A stretch of 7,033 bases of DNA. Source: Ignavibacteriales bacterium CG12_big_fil_rev_8_21_14_0_65_30_8. GTDB taxonomy: Bacteria; Bacteroidota; Ignavibacteria; Ignavibacteriales; Ignavibacteriaceae. The notes beneath the pieces were generated by a model. The model was not told where the DNA came from, made no database searches, and was given only the letters and a program-made list of their open reading frames with translations. A program made the position numbers and the translations under genes. The DNA is taken from assembly GCA_002783525.1 (NCBI GenBank), contig PFGS01000140.1, forward strand, positions 326-7,358, written 5' to 3'. Of the stretch, positions 1-6,212 are shown in pieces; positions within the stretch are counted from its first letter, which is position 1, and every line of letters starts with the position of its first letter.

Positions 1-471
1 ATGAGATTTAAATCAAATTCAGAATTAAGTCTGATTTCAAATGCTAAAACACTTTCTGATATACTTGAAAATGATCTTAGAAAAATTGGTTTCAATAATA
101 GCGGCTATTCAATACTGATCGCAAATGAACAAAAAATAAAATTTATTGCTGATATTGATTCCAATAGTGTGGTTGATACAGTATCATATTTCTTGAGTGA
201 TTCACTAGCAGTTTTATATACAGAAAATCCTAGAGATAAAATTTTATATAGAATAGTAAATGGAGATACTTCTAAAGGTCCATCACTTGGTATAACTGAT
301 TTAAAATTTATTTATAAAAAAATAAATGGTTCTATTACAACAGATTTAGACAGTATAAAATATATAACAGCTGAAATGTGGATTGAATCCCCTGAACCTG
401 TTGGCTTAGAAACAAATAAGAAATATCTTTTTACATATTGGGAACTCTCAATAAATCCCAGGAATATTTAA
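1..471 (+). CDS. PilW-like minor pilin / pseudopilin, 5'-truncated by the window edge
   Basis: The visible 156 residues lack any N-terminal prepilin helix. They begin within what looks like the post-helix region of PilW-type minor pilins: a stretch equivalent to 'L..ILENDLRKIGF' (residues about 21-31), where PilW proteins read roughly 'ARDIRRAGY'. This is followed by a beta-rich domain containing 'DTVSYFLSDS' (59-68), 'LYRIVNGD' (82-89) and 'LGITDLKFIYKK' (96-107), the usual order in this family. The ATG at base 1 is therefore probably an internal methionine and the gene continues to the left. The expected role is as a minor subunit that initiates or caps type IV pilus/pseudopilus fibres in the envelope. 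The stop codon directly abuts the next ATG, so the two genes form one operon. Sequence identity to any named PilW is likely low. The family call rests on motif order and the PilX-like neighbour. Confidence 0.65.
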   Translation: MRFKSNSELSLISNAKTLSDILENDLRKIGFNNSGYSILIANEQKIKFIADIDSNSVVDTVSYFLSDSLAVLYTENPRDKILYRIVNGDTSKGPSLGITDLKFIYKKINGSITTDLDSIKYITAEMWIESPEPVGLETNKKYLFTYWELSINPRNI

Positions 472-1482
472 ATGGGAAAAGTTATATTAATATTATCAAT
501 CGGGTTTTCAATTATTACCTCAATATTAATTATAAACTTGAATAAAAATTCTGATTTAGGATTAGATGAAACAATCAATTCTTTTAAAAAAACACAAGCA
601 AGATTAATTGCTAATTCCAGTATAGAAATATATCTGGAAAAATTAAGAAGAGATAAAGATTTATTTGGAAAATTTTCAGACAATGATTTAATGGGGGGAA
701 GCTATGATATAAATATTTATGGTGTTGATACTTTATTAACAATTAAATCTGTAAGTCATTTTCAGGATGTAAATCATACAACAATTGTAACTTCTAGAAG
801 AGATGGAATAATATTACCAAATGTAAATTCGGCTGTTCGGGTTTCCAGTAGTAACATTTCTCTTAATTTAAATGGAAATATTGATATTAATGGTTTTGAC
901 CATGACATAAATGGCAGTGAGATTCCAGGTACGGATCTTCCTGGGATTGGTGTTGATTCACCGGCTGATAGTACTTTTATAGTTGATAATTTAAAATCTA
1001 AAATAAGCAATGCAATTGAAGGTGAAGGAGGTCCACCAAGTGTTAAAGTTGTTGAAGATACAACCAACTGGTTAAAACTTACGCAAAATTTAATATTTGC
1101 TGCTGATATAACAATACCTTCAGGTACATATTCAAGCGGAAGTGTATTCGGTACTTTTTCAGAACCTAAAATTACATATGCTTCAGGAGATATACATTTT
1201 ACCGGCAGTGCATATGGCTATGGAATTTTAATAGTAAACGGAAATTTAGATATGAGCGGAAATTTCACTTTTCATGGAATTGTAATTACTTATGGGCAGT
1301 CATCTATTGAGACAAAAACTACTGGTAATTCAGGTATAATTGGTTCATCAATATTTGTTGGTAATAGTGTGGATATGCAAGCAACAGGTAATGCAAAATT
1401 ATACTATAGTAGCCAGGCAATCAATAATATTAACATAAAAATTAAATCATCTAGGTTTAAAATATTAAGTTGGTGGGAGTAA
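472..1482 (+). CDS. PilX-like pilus assembly protein with C-terminal beta-repeat domain
   Basis: This 336-residue protein starts with one hydrophobic segment (residues about 4-22), followed by a helical stretch (about 32-62) and a long Gly/Asn/Ser-rich beta region. The C-terminal part (about 235-315) carries short strand repeats such as 'ILIVNGNLDMSGNFTFHGIV' and 'GNAKLYYSSQAI'. This pattern is typical of PilX-N-containing pilus assembly proteins from Bacteroidota and Deltaproteobacteria and resembles polymer-forming beta-solenoids. A 'DING..IPGTDLPGI' stretch (145-160) is also familiar from these proteins. The ATG follows the preceding TAA with no gap, and AGGAA at 460-464 gives a plausible ribosome binding site 7 bp upstream, which supports this start and translational coupling. 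The N-terminus lacks a classical prepilin peptidase site followed by Glu at position 5, so processing as a prepilin is uncertain. The likely location is the periplasm or envelope, anchored by the N-terminal helix. Confidence 0.65.
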   Translation: MGKVILILSIGFSIITSILIINLNKNSDLGLDETINSFKKTQARLIANSSIEIYLEKLRRDKDLFGKFSDNDLMGGSYDINIYGVDTLLTIKSVSHFQDVNHTTIVTSRRDGIILPNVNSAVRVSSSNISLNLNGNIDINGFDHDINGSEIPGTDLPGIGVDSPADSTFIVDNLKSKISNAIEGEGGPPSVKVVEDTTNWLKLTQNLIFAADITIPSGTYSSGSVFGTFSEPKITYASGDIHFTGSAYGYGILIVNGNLDMSGNFTFHGIVITYGQSSIETKTTGNSGIIGSSIFVGNSVDMQATGNAKLYYSSQAINNINIKIKSSRFKILSWWE

Positions 1483-1507
1483 TGAAATATTACTATTACA
1501 AATAAAA

Positions 1508-1882
1508 TTATCCTAAATAATCGTCTTCTCTAATTACCATTAATACAGAGGTCTGTGGGACTATTATAAATTTTTCGCTTTCAAAATTTATTTCATAAGC
1601 ATCTTTTCTAAGAAAAATAGCTAAATCGCCCTCTGTTATTTGTAAGGGGATGTAATTTATCTGTTCTTCATTATCTTTCCAAGGTTCATCTTCATTTTGC
1701 ACTGGAATAGGATAACCCGGACCGACTTTAATTACATATCCGCTCTGTACTTTTTCTTTTTCAGAAACACCCGGAGGCAGATAAAGCCCGCTTGATGTTT
1801 TTTCTGAAGCATCTTGAGGCCTGATAAGTATCTTATCCCCAATTACTACAAATTTATCTATGCTTTTTGCTTGTATTTTCAT
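1508..1882 (-). CDS. GroES-family co-chaperonin-like protein, enlarged roof loop
   Basis: The GroES (Cpn10) fold is recognisable. 'VVIGDKILIRP' (residues 12-22) corresponds to GroES 'PLGDRVLVKP'. 'SEKTSSGLYLPPG' (26-38) corresponds to the mobile loop that contacts GroEL. 'SGYVIKVGPG' (47-56) matches 'RGEVLAVGNG', and 'EGDLAIFLRKDAYEI' (84-98) plus 'FIIVPQTSVLMVI' (105-117) form the C-terminal strands. At 124 residues it is longer than standard GroES (about 95). The extra length is an N-terminal extension and an acidic, proline-containing segment (about 57-81), where canonical GroES has its short roof hairpin. Similar long GroES-like proteins occur, from memory, as a second copy in Bacteroidota and relatives beside a normal groESL elsewhere. 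No groEL lies here. The gene stands alone, with convergent pilX 25 bp downstream and its own 66-bp upstream gap. No clear Shine-Dalgarno precedes the ATG. The role is either an alternative co-chaperonin or a divergent paralog. Confidence 0.85.
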   Translation of the reverse strand: MKIQAKSIDKFVVIGDKILIRPQDASEKTSSGLYLPPGVSEKEKVQSGYVIKVGPGYPIPVQNEDEPWKDNEEQINYIPLQITEGDLAIFLRKDAYEINFESEKFIIVPQTSVLMVIREDDYLG

Positions 1883-1915
1883 TGTTCAATAAATATACAA
1901 TTTTTTGAATAGTTG

Positions 1916-1923
1916 CAAATATA
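1916..1923 (-). promoter_or_regulatory. Candidate Bacteroidota-type -7 element for the GroES-like gene
   Basis: Read on the minus strand this is TATATTTG, an exact match to the TAnnTTTG -7 consensus of Bacteroidota primary-sigma promoters. It ends 33 bp upstream of the GroES-like ATG, which would give a leader of roughly 25-30 nt. No TTTG box is visible at the expected 19-21 bp upstream. The motif is short and the region is very AT-rich, so a chance match is quite possible. Confidence 0.3.
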
Positions 1924-1924
1924 A

Positions 1925-1950
1925 AAGAATATATTTTAAAATAAATTCTT
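1925..1950. repeat. 26-bp near-perfect palindrome between oxidoreductase stop and GroES-like promoter
   Basis: The sequence pairs AAGAAT with ATTCTT and TATTTT with AAAATA around its centre, with one A/A mismatch (1931 against 1944): 12 of 13 positions are symmetric and there is no loop spacer. It overlaps the stop codon of the oxidoreductase gene (1949-1951). It lies directly upstream of the candidate -7 box of the GroES-like gene, covering the spacer/-33 region. It could be a weak terminator for the polyketide cassette, since a few T residues follow on the minus strand, but the stem is nearly all A/T and would be unstable as RNA. It could also be an operator. In DNA this AT-rich, chance cannot be excluded. 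Confidence 0.35.
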
Positions 1951-3112
1951 AATTATTTTTACATTTTTTATTTCTTGTCCTTTTAATTAATAATCTTATA
2001 ATATCAGGATAAGCACTTGCTATCTTATAGGAAATTCTTCTACTGATTTTAAACATAATAATTCTTTGTAATAATAAAGCAGTTCTTATTCTTTCACCAA
2101 ATAAATTTTTCCATTGTTTTTTATAAATTAATTCAGTTTTTTCTTGCGTTAAATTTTCATTTCTCTGTAACTGTAAAATTTCTGATAGTAAATAAGCAGA
2201 TTCCATTCCCATTCCAATTCCATCGCCCGCTAATGGAGCTATAACACCTGCAGCATCACCTATAAAATAAATACCGTTTTTAACAATATCCTTTTCACCA
2301 AAATAAATATTCCCTGTACCATAAACTAGGATAGAATCCATCTCTTCTTTTATTTTGTTTTTTAATGGATTTGAAAATTTATACTTCTCAAAAAATAAAT
2401 CTATTAAATGTGACTTTGATATTCCTCCAGGTTTATTCCTGTTTTCCAAAAAACAAACAGTTGTTTCATTATCACTTACTTTATTTATACCGCAATAAAT
2501 TCCATCCGATAAATACATTCTAATTTCACTATTATTAAAATCATCAATTAAATTGTTAGGTATATGAAATTTTACACCTGTTAAATTTGACTGAGTTTCT
2601 GTAAAATTACGGCGCAAAGTTTTATCCAAAATATTTTTTCTTCCATAAGCACAAATAATAATTTTAGATTTTACTAGTCTGTTGTTTTTTTGTTCATCAT
2701 GAATTTTTAAAACATATTGCCCTTTTTCTCCGGTAATATTTATTACAGTTGCTGGTTGTAATATAATTACACCTGATTTCCTTGCATTCTGAAGCAAAAA
2801 ATTGTCGAACACAGATCTTTTCATACCATAAGCTTGAAAATATAAGGGGGAGTTTATTGATTTATAATTGTTAAAATAAAATGTTATGGAATTAATTAGA
2901 TTAGGAGATAAGTCTAAGAATTGTTGAAACAAGCCTAACTTTTTTAAAATATTTGCTACTTCATTTGATAAAAATTCTCCACATATTATTTCTCTAGGAA
3001 ATTGTTTTTTTTCAATCAAACAAACATCAAACCCTGCTTCTGCTAACAAACAAGATATGGTTGAACCAGATGGGCCTCCCCCGATTACAGTTATTTCAAA
3101 ATCTTTTTTCAT
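1949..3112 (-). CDS. FAD-dependent oxidoreductase, geranylgeranyl-reductase/FixC-like, of type III PKS cassette
   Basis: This 387-residue protein opens with an FAD-binding Rossmann motif, 'VIGGGPSGSTIS' (residues 9-20), ending in the acidic 'LIEKKQFPR' (32-40) that binds the FAD ribose. 'CGEFLSNEVANILKKLGL' (44-61) and 'GMKRSVFDNFLLQNA' (96-110) are typical of the geranylgeranyl reductase/FixC branch of the PHBH superfamily. The second FAD motif is 'IGDAAGVIAPLAGDGIGMGM' (284-303), with the conserved Gly-Asp at 285-286. A basic C-terminal tail (377-387) follows. No transmembrane segment is evident. The start at 3112 lies 17 bp inside the end of the methyltransferase frame, so the gene is the last of a translationally coupled operon behind the type III PKS. 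By analogy with SrsC of Streptomyces it would hydroxylate or otherwise oxidise the methylated polyketide. Its sequence style also allows reduction of an unsaturated chain. The flavoprotein call is firm, the reaction is not. Confidence 0.85.
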   Translation of the reverse strand: MKKDFEITVIGGGPSGSTISCLLAEAGFDVCLIEKKQFPREIICGEFLSNEVANILKKLGLFQQFLDLSPNLINSITFYFNNYKSINSPLYFQAYGMKRSVFDNFLLQNARKSGVIILQPATVINITGEKGQYVLKIHDEQKNNRLVKSKIIICAYGRKNILDKTLRRNFTETQSNLTGVKFHIPNNLIDDFNNSEIRMYLSDGIYCGINKVSDNETTVCFLENRNKPGGISKSHLIDLFFEKYKFSNPLKNKIKEEMDSILVYGTGNIYFGEKDIVKNGIYFIGDAAGVIAPLAGDGIGMGMESAYLLSEILQLQRNENLTQEKTELIYKKQWKNLFGERIRTALLLQRIIMFKISRRISYKIASAYPDIIRLLIKRTRNKKCKNN

Positions 3113-3775
3113 TATTTAAATTTATTAAAACCATCCACCGAAAAGCCCATTTTCTTTTTATAATATAATTATTATAACCCGATTTAGATAATAATTCCTT
3201 TAATTCTGACTTAGTAAATCCTTTATGAACGGATAATGGAGCATCATTTTTTACTATTTTACTTTTGGAAAAAACAAATGTTAATAATTTTATAGATATT
3301 AGTGCTATAATATTTCTTCTCAAATCATTTATAATAATCCCATCTGTAGTAATAAGATCTAAATTATTTAAAATATTTATAGCTTCTTTTTCAGTAAAAT
3401 GATGAAAAAACAATGAAGCATTAGAAATGTTTACCGATTTATTTTTCAAGGATATTTTTTTAGCATCAGAACAAACAGGAAAAATGTTTTTTTTGTTATT
3501 TGAATATTTGCAAGCTTGTTTATTTAGATCAATATTATAATAATAAAATTATTTTCTAAAAAGTTAAAATTGTCTGATCCTCCACCTCCAACGTCTGCAA
3601 TCTTTACCTTTTTATAATTTGAAAAATTGAAATAACCAAGTGCAATTTTAGTTGTTCTGTTGCCCCCTAAAAAAACATTAATTGTTTTAAGTTCTTTTAA
3701 TACACCGTCTATTTTTTCATCGGTAATTAAATGATCATCCATAATTTCTTTTTTAAAAGATCTTTTTAAAAACAT
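3096..3775 (-). pseudogene. SAM-dependent class I methyltransferase of type III PKS cassette, frame broken near 3531-3548
   Basis: Two reading frames together make one class I methyltransferase of about 226 residues. The 5' frame (3775 to 3524) has the N-terminal signature 'MDDHLITDEKIDGVLKELK...LGGNR', familiar from methyltransferases beside bacterial type III PKS genes, and SAM motif I 'IADVGGGGSDN'. It then runs into 'IIIILI' and a stop. The second frame is open from 3548 to 3096 and continues the fold: 'YNIDLNKQA' (acidic end of strand 2), 'SLFFHHF' (motif IV region), 'IIINDLRRN', and a C-terminal 'GFTKSELKELLSKSGY'. Moving between frames needs a -1 shift, i.e. one base missing or a deletion of 3n+1. 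No canonical slippery heptamer is present. The ATG overlaps the PKS stop by one base (TAATG) and the end overlaps the oxidoreductase start by 17 bp, so coupling is intact. Expected role, by analogy with BpsB/SrsB: methylation of an alkylresorcinol or alkylpyrone. A TTG at 3449 could only start a fragment lacking motif I. Whether this is a true mutation or an assembly error is unresolved. Confidence 0.8.
3531..3548 (-). other. Frame-disruption site inside the methyltransferase gene
   Basis: Frame 1 stays open down to the TAA at 3526-3524, and frame 2 is open from just below the TAA at 3551-3549. Conserved 'FLENNF' is encoded in frame 1 immediately before this interval, and conserved 'IDLN' in frame 2 at about 3533-3522. 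The lesion must lie in this A/T-only stretch. The distance from motif I to the strand-2 Asp is at the short end for class I methyltransferases, so a slightly larger 3n+1 deletion is as possible as a single lost base. Confidence 0.75.
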
Positions 3776-4869
3776 TAATTACCTTTTAACAAAGCTATTT
3801 CCATTACCAAACCGGGACCAAATGCTGCAATACAGCATAATTCGTTTTTATTAATTTTTCTTGTTTCTATAATTTCTTTTAGTATAAAAAGTATTGTTGC
3901 AGATGACATATTACCATAATTTCTTAATATATTTCTGGATGGTTGCAAATCTTCATCAGATAAATTCAAGCCTGATTGCACAGAATCTAAAATAGCTTTA
4001 CCTCCTGGATGTATAACCCAATGTTTTATATCGCCAATAGAAATATTTTCTTTGTTTAAAATTTTAATCAGTTCGGGTACTGCTTTAGATAAAATTAATT
4101 TGGGAAGTTTGTGCGAAAGCTTCATGTCAAACCCAAAATCACCAATTTCCCATCCCATCATATCTTCAGATTTTTCAAATAAAACAGAATGAGTGTTAAT
4201 AATATTAAATTTTATATTGTTTTTATATTCCGGAGAATTAGAAAAAAACGCTGCTGCACAGCCATCTGCAAAAATTGTATTAGAAATAATATTATCAATT
4301 GTTGGCTCAGTATGGAGATGCAGACTACAAAGTTCTAATGATATTAATAGTATGTTAGATTTATTTCCATCAGATGAATTTAAAACTTCTTTAACACAAT
4401 TTATTGCGTTTACTGAAGCAGCACATCCCATAAAGCCAATATTAGTTTTTTTAATATTAGTATTTAATCCCAAAGAATTTATTAAATGATAATCGAGACC
4501 AGGGGCAAAAAATCCGGTGCAACTGACAGTAATTAATCTGTTGATTGAGTTTGGAACAATATTGTTTTTATCCAATAATTTTTGAACGGCATTTTTACTT
4601 AAAGTTTTTGCCCAATGTTTATATTCGTCTAATCTTTTTCTTGTGCCTGGGTTTATGAAATCACCATTTTTTGAATAAAAAATATTATCATTGTTTTCTG
4701 CAGCATCAGATACAACAAAATGTCTTTTATCAATTTCTGAGTTTTGGGAAACAGAATTTATCAGTCGTATTGCAGAGGGATTATCAATTGTTCTTCTTTT
4801 AAGTTCATCTAATATTTTTTCTTGCTTAGAAATATATGGTGGATTTGAAGTTGCTATACATATTAACAT
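3775..4869 (-). CDS. Type III polyketide synthase (chalcone/stilbene synthase family)
   Basis: At 364 residues this is full length for a bacterial type III PKS. The Cys-His-Asn catalytic triad is present: Cys149 in 'IGFMGCAASVNA', His287 in 'WVIHPGGKAILD' and Asn320 in 'ILRNYGNMSSATILF'. The C-terminal 'AAFGPGLVMEIALL' matches the family GFGPG loop, and the N-terminal 'IATSNPPY' is typical. 'VSCTGFFAPGLDYHL' (115-129) aligns with chalcone synthase 'TTSGVDMPGADYQL', placing Cys117 near CHS Thr132. Leu185 falls about where CHS has gatekeeper Phe215. The enzyme is a cytosolic homodimer in known relatives and condenses an acyl-CoA or ACP starter with malonyl-CoA. The neighbouring methyltransferase and flavoprotein suggest an alkylresorcinol or alkylpyrone product made from a fatty acyl starter, though the substrate cannot be read from sequence. 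The ATG at 4869 has a good Shine-Dalgarno (AAGGA, 4882-4878) 8 bp upstream. This is the first gene of the operon, and its TAA shares one base with the next ATG. Confidence 0.93.
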   Translation of the reverse strand: MLICIATSNPPYISKQEKILDELKRRTIDNPSAIRLINSVSQNSEIDKRHFVVSDAAENNDNIFYSKNGDFINPGTRKRLDEYKHWAKTLSKNAVQKLLDKNNIVPNSINRLITVSCTGFFAPGLDYHLINSLGLNTNIKKTNIGFMGCAASVNAINCVKEVLNSSDGNKSNILLISLELCSLHLHTEPTIDNIISNTIFADGCAAAFFSNSPEYKNNIKFNIINTHSVLFEKSEDMMGWEIGDFGFDMKLSHKLPKLILSKAVPELIKILNKENISIGDIKHWVIHPGGKAILDSVQSGLNLSDEDLQPSRNILRNYGNMSSATILFILKEIIETRKINKNELCCIAAFGPGLVMEIALLKGN

Positions 4870-4877
4870 ATATTATT

Positions 4878-4882
4878 CCTTA
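4878..4882 (-). promoter_or_regulatory. Ribosome binding site of the type III PKS gene
   Basis: AAGGA on the minus strand lies 8 bp before the ATG at 4869. It is one of the few good Shine-Dalgarno sequences in the window, and it fixes the start of the first gene of the cassette, where the encoded protein also begins with the usual family N-terminus. Confidence 0.6.
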
Positions 4883-4927
4883 AATTTTTAATAATATAAC
4901 AAAAAGATGTTAAATTATATATGTATT

Positions 4928-4935
4928 TAATTTTG
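4928..4935 (+). promoter_or_regulatory. Weak candidate -7 element for the glycosyltransferase gene
   Basis: TAATTTTG matches the TAnnTTTG -7 consensus of Bacteroidota promoters. It sits 20 bp before the TTG start, which would leave a leader of only about 14 nt. No -33 TTTG box is seen at the right distance. The 86-bp divergent gap (4870-4955) must hold the promoters for both the polyketide cassette and the glycosyltransferase. Apart from this motif and the PKS ribosome binding site, nothing convincing can be picked out. Confidence 0.22.
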
Positions 4936-4955
4936 TCTACTGTATTACAATAACA

Positions 4956-6212
4956 TTGAAAAAAGCTTTATTTATTACATATTTTTGGCCACCTTCAGGC
5001 AAAGCCTCTCTACATTGGCCTTTGACGATGATAAACCATCTTCCAAAATTTGGATGGCAACCAAGTGTATTAACTGTAAATAAAGATACATTTACCGAAC
5101 AAGACAATTCATTTTTAAATGAAATAGATAAGGGCCTGGAGGTAATAAAAACAAAAACTTTTGAACCATTTAATATTTATAAAAAATTTATCGGTAAGTC
5201 TAAAGGTGATCGATTAAATGCATCTGAAACTATTTCACAATCAAATAAAAGTATAACACACAAAATATCGGTTTGGATAAGAATGAATTTATTCATTCCC
5301 GATGCAAGAGCAGGGTGGTATTTTTATGCAGTAAAAGAAGGAAAGAAACTTCTAAAGAAAAATAATTTTGATGCAATAATATCTGTTGGTCCACCTCATA
5401 CTTCGCATTTAATAGGAAATAAAATTTCTAAAAAATTTAAGGTTCCACATTTTCCTGTATTTATAGATCCTTGGGTTGATGTTGTATATTACAAAAATTT
5501 TAATAGAAGCAATTTAACTTTAGCGATTGATAAACATTTTGAAAAAAAAGTTTTAAAAAATTGTAGACAAGCTATTTTTGTAACAAAAACAATGCTTACT
5601 GATTATGTAAAAAAATATAAATTCATAAATAATAAATCGAATATTCTCTATTGGGGCTACAGTGAAAAATATTTTTTTAACCTAACTAGTAAATCTAAAA
5701 ATGATGAAACAGTAATTATTCATGCAGGTAATATATTTGATTATCAAAACCCAAAAGAATTTTGGAAATTATTAAAAAGAAAAATTGATGAAGGAGAAAA
5801 GATCAAATTAAAATTTATTGGTACTGTTGCTCCATTAATAAAGGAAACAATAAATGAAATTGGATTATCGAATTATACAAACTACAAGGGTTTCCTTTCT
5901 TACACAGAAATGCTTAATGAATTAAATAACGCAGATTATTTACTCGTCTGTGCTTCAGAAAAAAGACATGTACCCGGAAAATTATTTGAATATTTAAGAA
6001 TAAGAAAAACCATTATAGCATTTGGAGATGATAACGAAGAAGTAAAACAAATTATTGAAAATGCCAATGCTGGTAAAATGTTTAACTATAATGAAACAGC
6101 TGAAGAAATATTCGAAAAAGATTACTCAACCGATCAAACTACTGGCAAAATAGAAATTTACGAAAGAGAGAATATAGCAAAAGAATTATCAGAAATATTA
6201 AATAATAATTAA
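4956..6212 (+). CDS. GT4-type glycosyltransferase (GT-B fold)
   Basis: This 418-residue protein has the two-lobed GT-B layout. The N-terminal acceptor lobe begins 'ALFITYFWPPSG' (residues 4-15), continues 'HLPKFGWQPSVLTV' (28-41), and contains 'IISVGPPHTSHLIG' (141-154) and 'VFIDPWVD' (168-175), all standard in one group of GT4-like enzymes. The C-terminal nucleotide-sugar lobe starts near 'VIIHAGNIFD' (253-262), with 'LKFIGT' (285-290), 'YKGFLSYTEML' (310-320) and the donor-binding 'VPGKLFEYLRIRKTIIAFG' (339-357). No signal peptide or membrane segment is visible, so it probably acts at the cytoplasmic face of the inner membrane, transferring a sugar to a lipid- or envelope-linked acceptor. 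Donor and acceptor are unknown. The start is TTG at 4956: the upstream frame is open to 4914 but has no ATG or GTG, and the protein aligns from this point. No Shine-Dalgarno is visible. It is divergent from the PKS operon and overlaps the convergent dehydrogenase by 4 bp. Confidence 0.85.
   Translation: MKKALFITYFWPPSGKASLHWPLTMINHLPKFGWQPSVLTVNKDTFTEQDNSFLNEIDKGLEVIKTKTFEPFNIYKKFIGKSKGDRLNASETISQSNKSITHKISVWIRMNLFIPDARAGWYFYAVKEGKKLLKKNNFDAIISVGPPHTSHLIGNKISKKFKVPHFPVFIDPWVDVVYYKNFNRSNLTLAIDKHFEKKVLKNCRQAIFVTKTMLTDYVKKYKFINNKSNILYWGYSEKYFFNLTSKSKNDETVIIHAGNIFDYQNPKEFWKLLKRKIDEGEKIKLKFIGTVAPLIKETINEIGLSNYTNYKGFLSYTEMLNELNNADYLLVCASEKRHVPGKLFEYLRIRKTIIAFGDDNEEVKQIIENANAGKMFNYNETAEEIFEKDYSTDQTTGKIEIYERENIAKELSEILNNN

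Noticed and set aside
774..1067. Minus-strand open frame of 97 codons inside the PilX-like gene
   Set aside because: It mirrors the Gly/Pro/Ser-rich part of the plus-strand gene, has no family resemblance and no start signal.
1482..1505. A 7-codon frame overlapping the pilX stop (TAATG)
   Set aside because: It resembles a coupled start but ends at once, and there is no room for a gene before the convergent GroES-like gene.
3096..3449. Independent 117-residue protein starting at TTG 3449
   Set aside because: The same frame is open upstream to 3548 and encodes conserved methyltransferase residues there, so this is the 3' part of the broken gene.
3531..3550. Programmed -1 ribosomal frameshift signal
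   Set aside because: No X XXY YYZ slippery heptamer in the right register and no obvious stable downstream stem; a mutation or sequence error is simpler.
4193..4489. Plus-strand open frame of 98 codons inside the type III PKS gene
   Set aside because: It is antisense to a PKS with an intact catalytic triad, and its translation matches no recognised family.
4910..4930. TTAAAT / ATTTAA inverted repeat with 9-bp loop in the divergent gap
   Set aside because: A 6-bp all-A/T stem is expected by chance in this composition.
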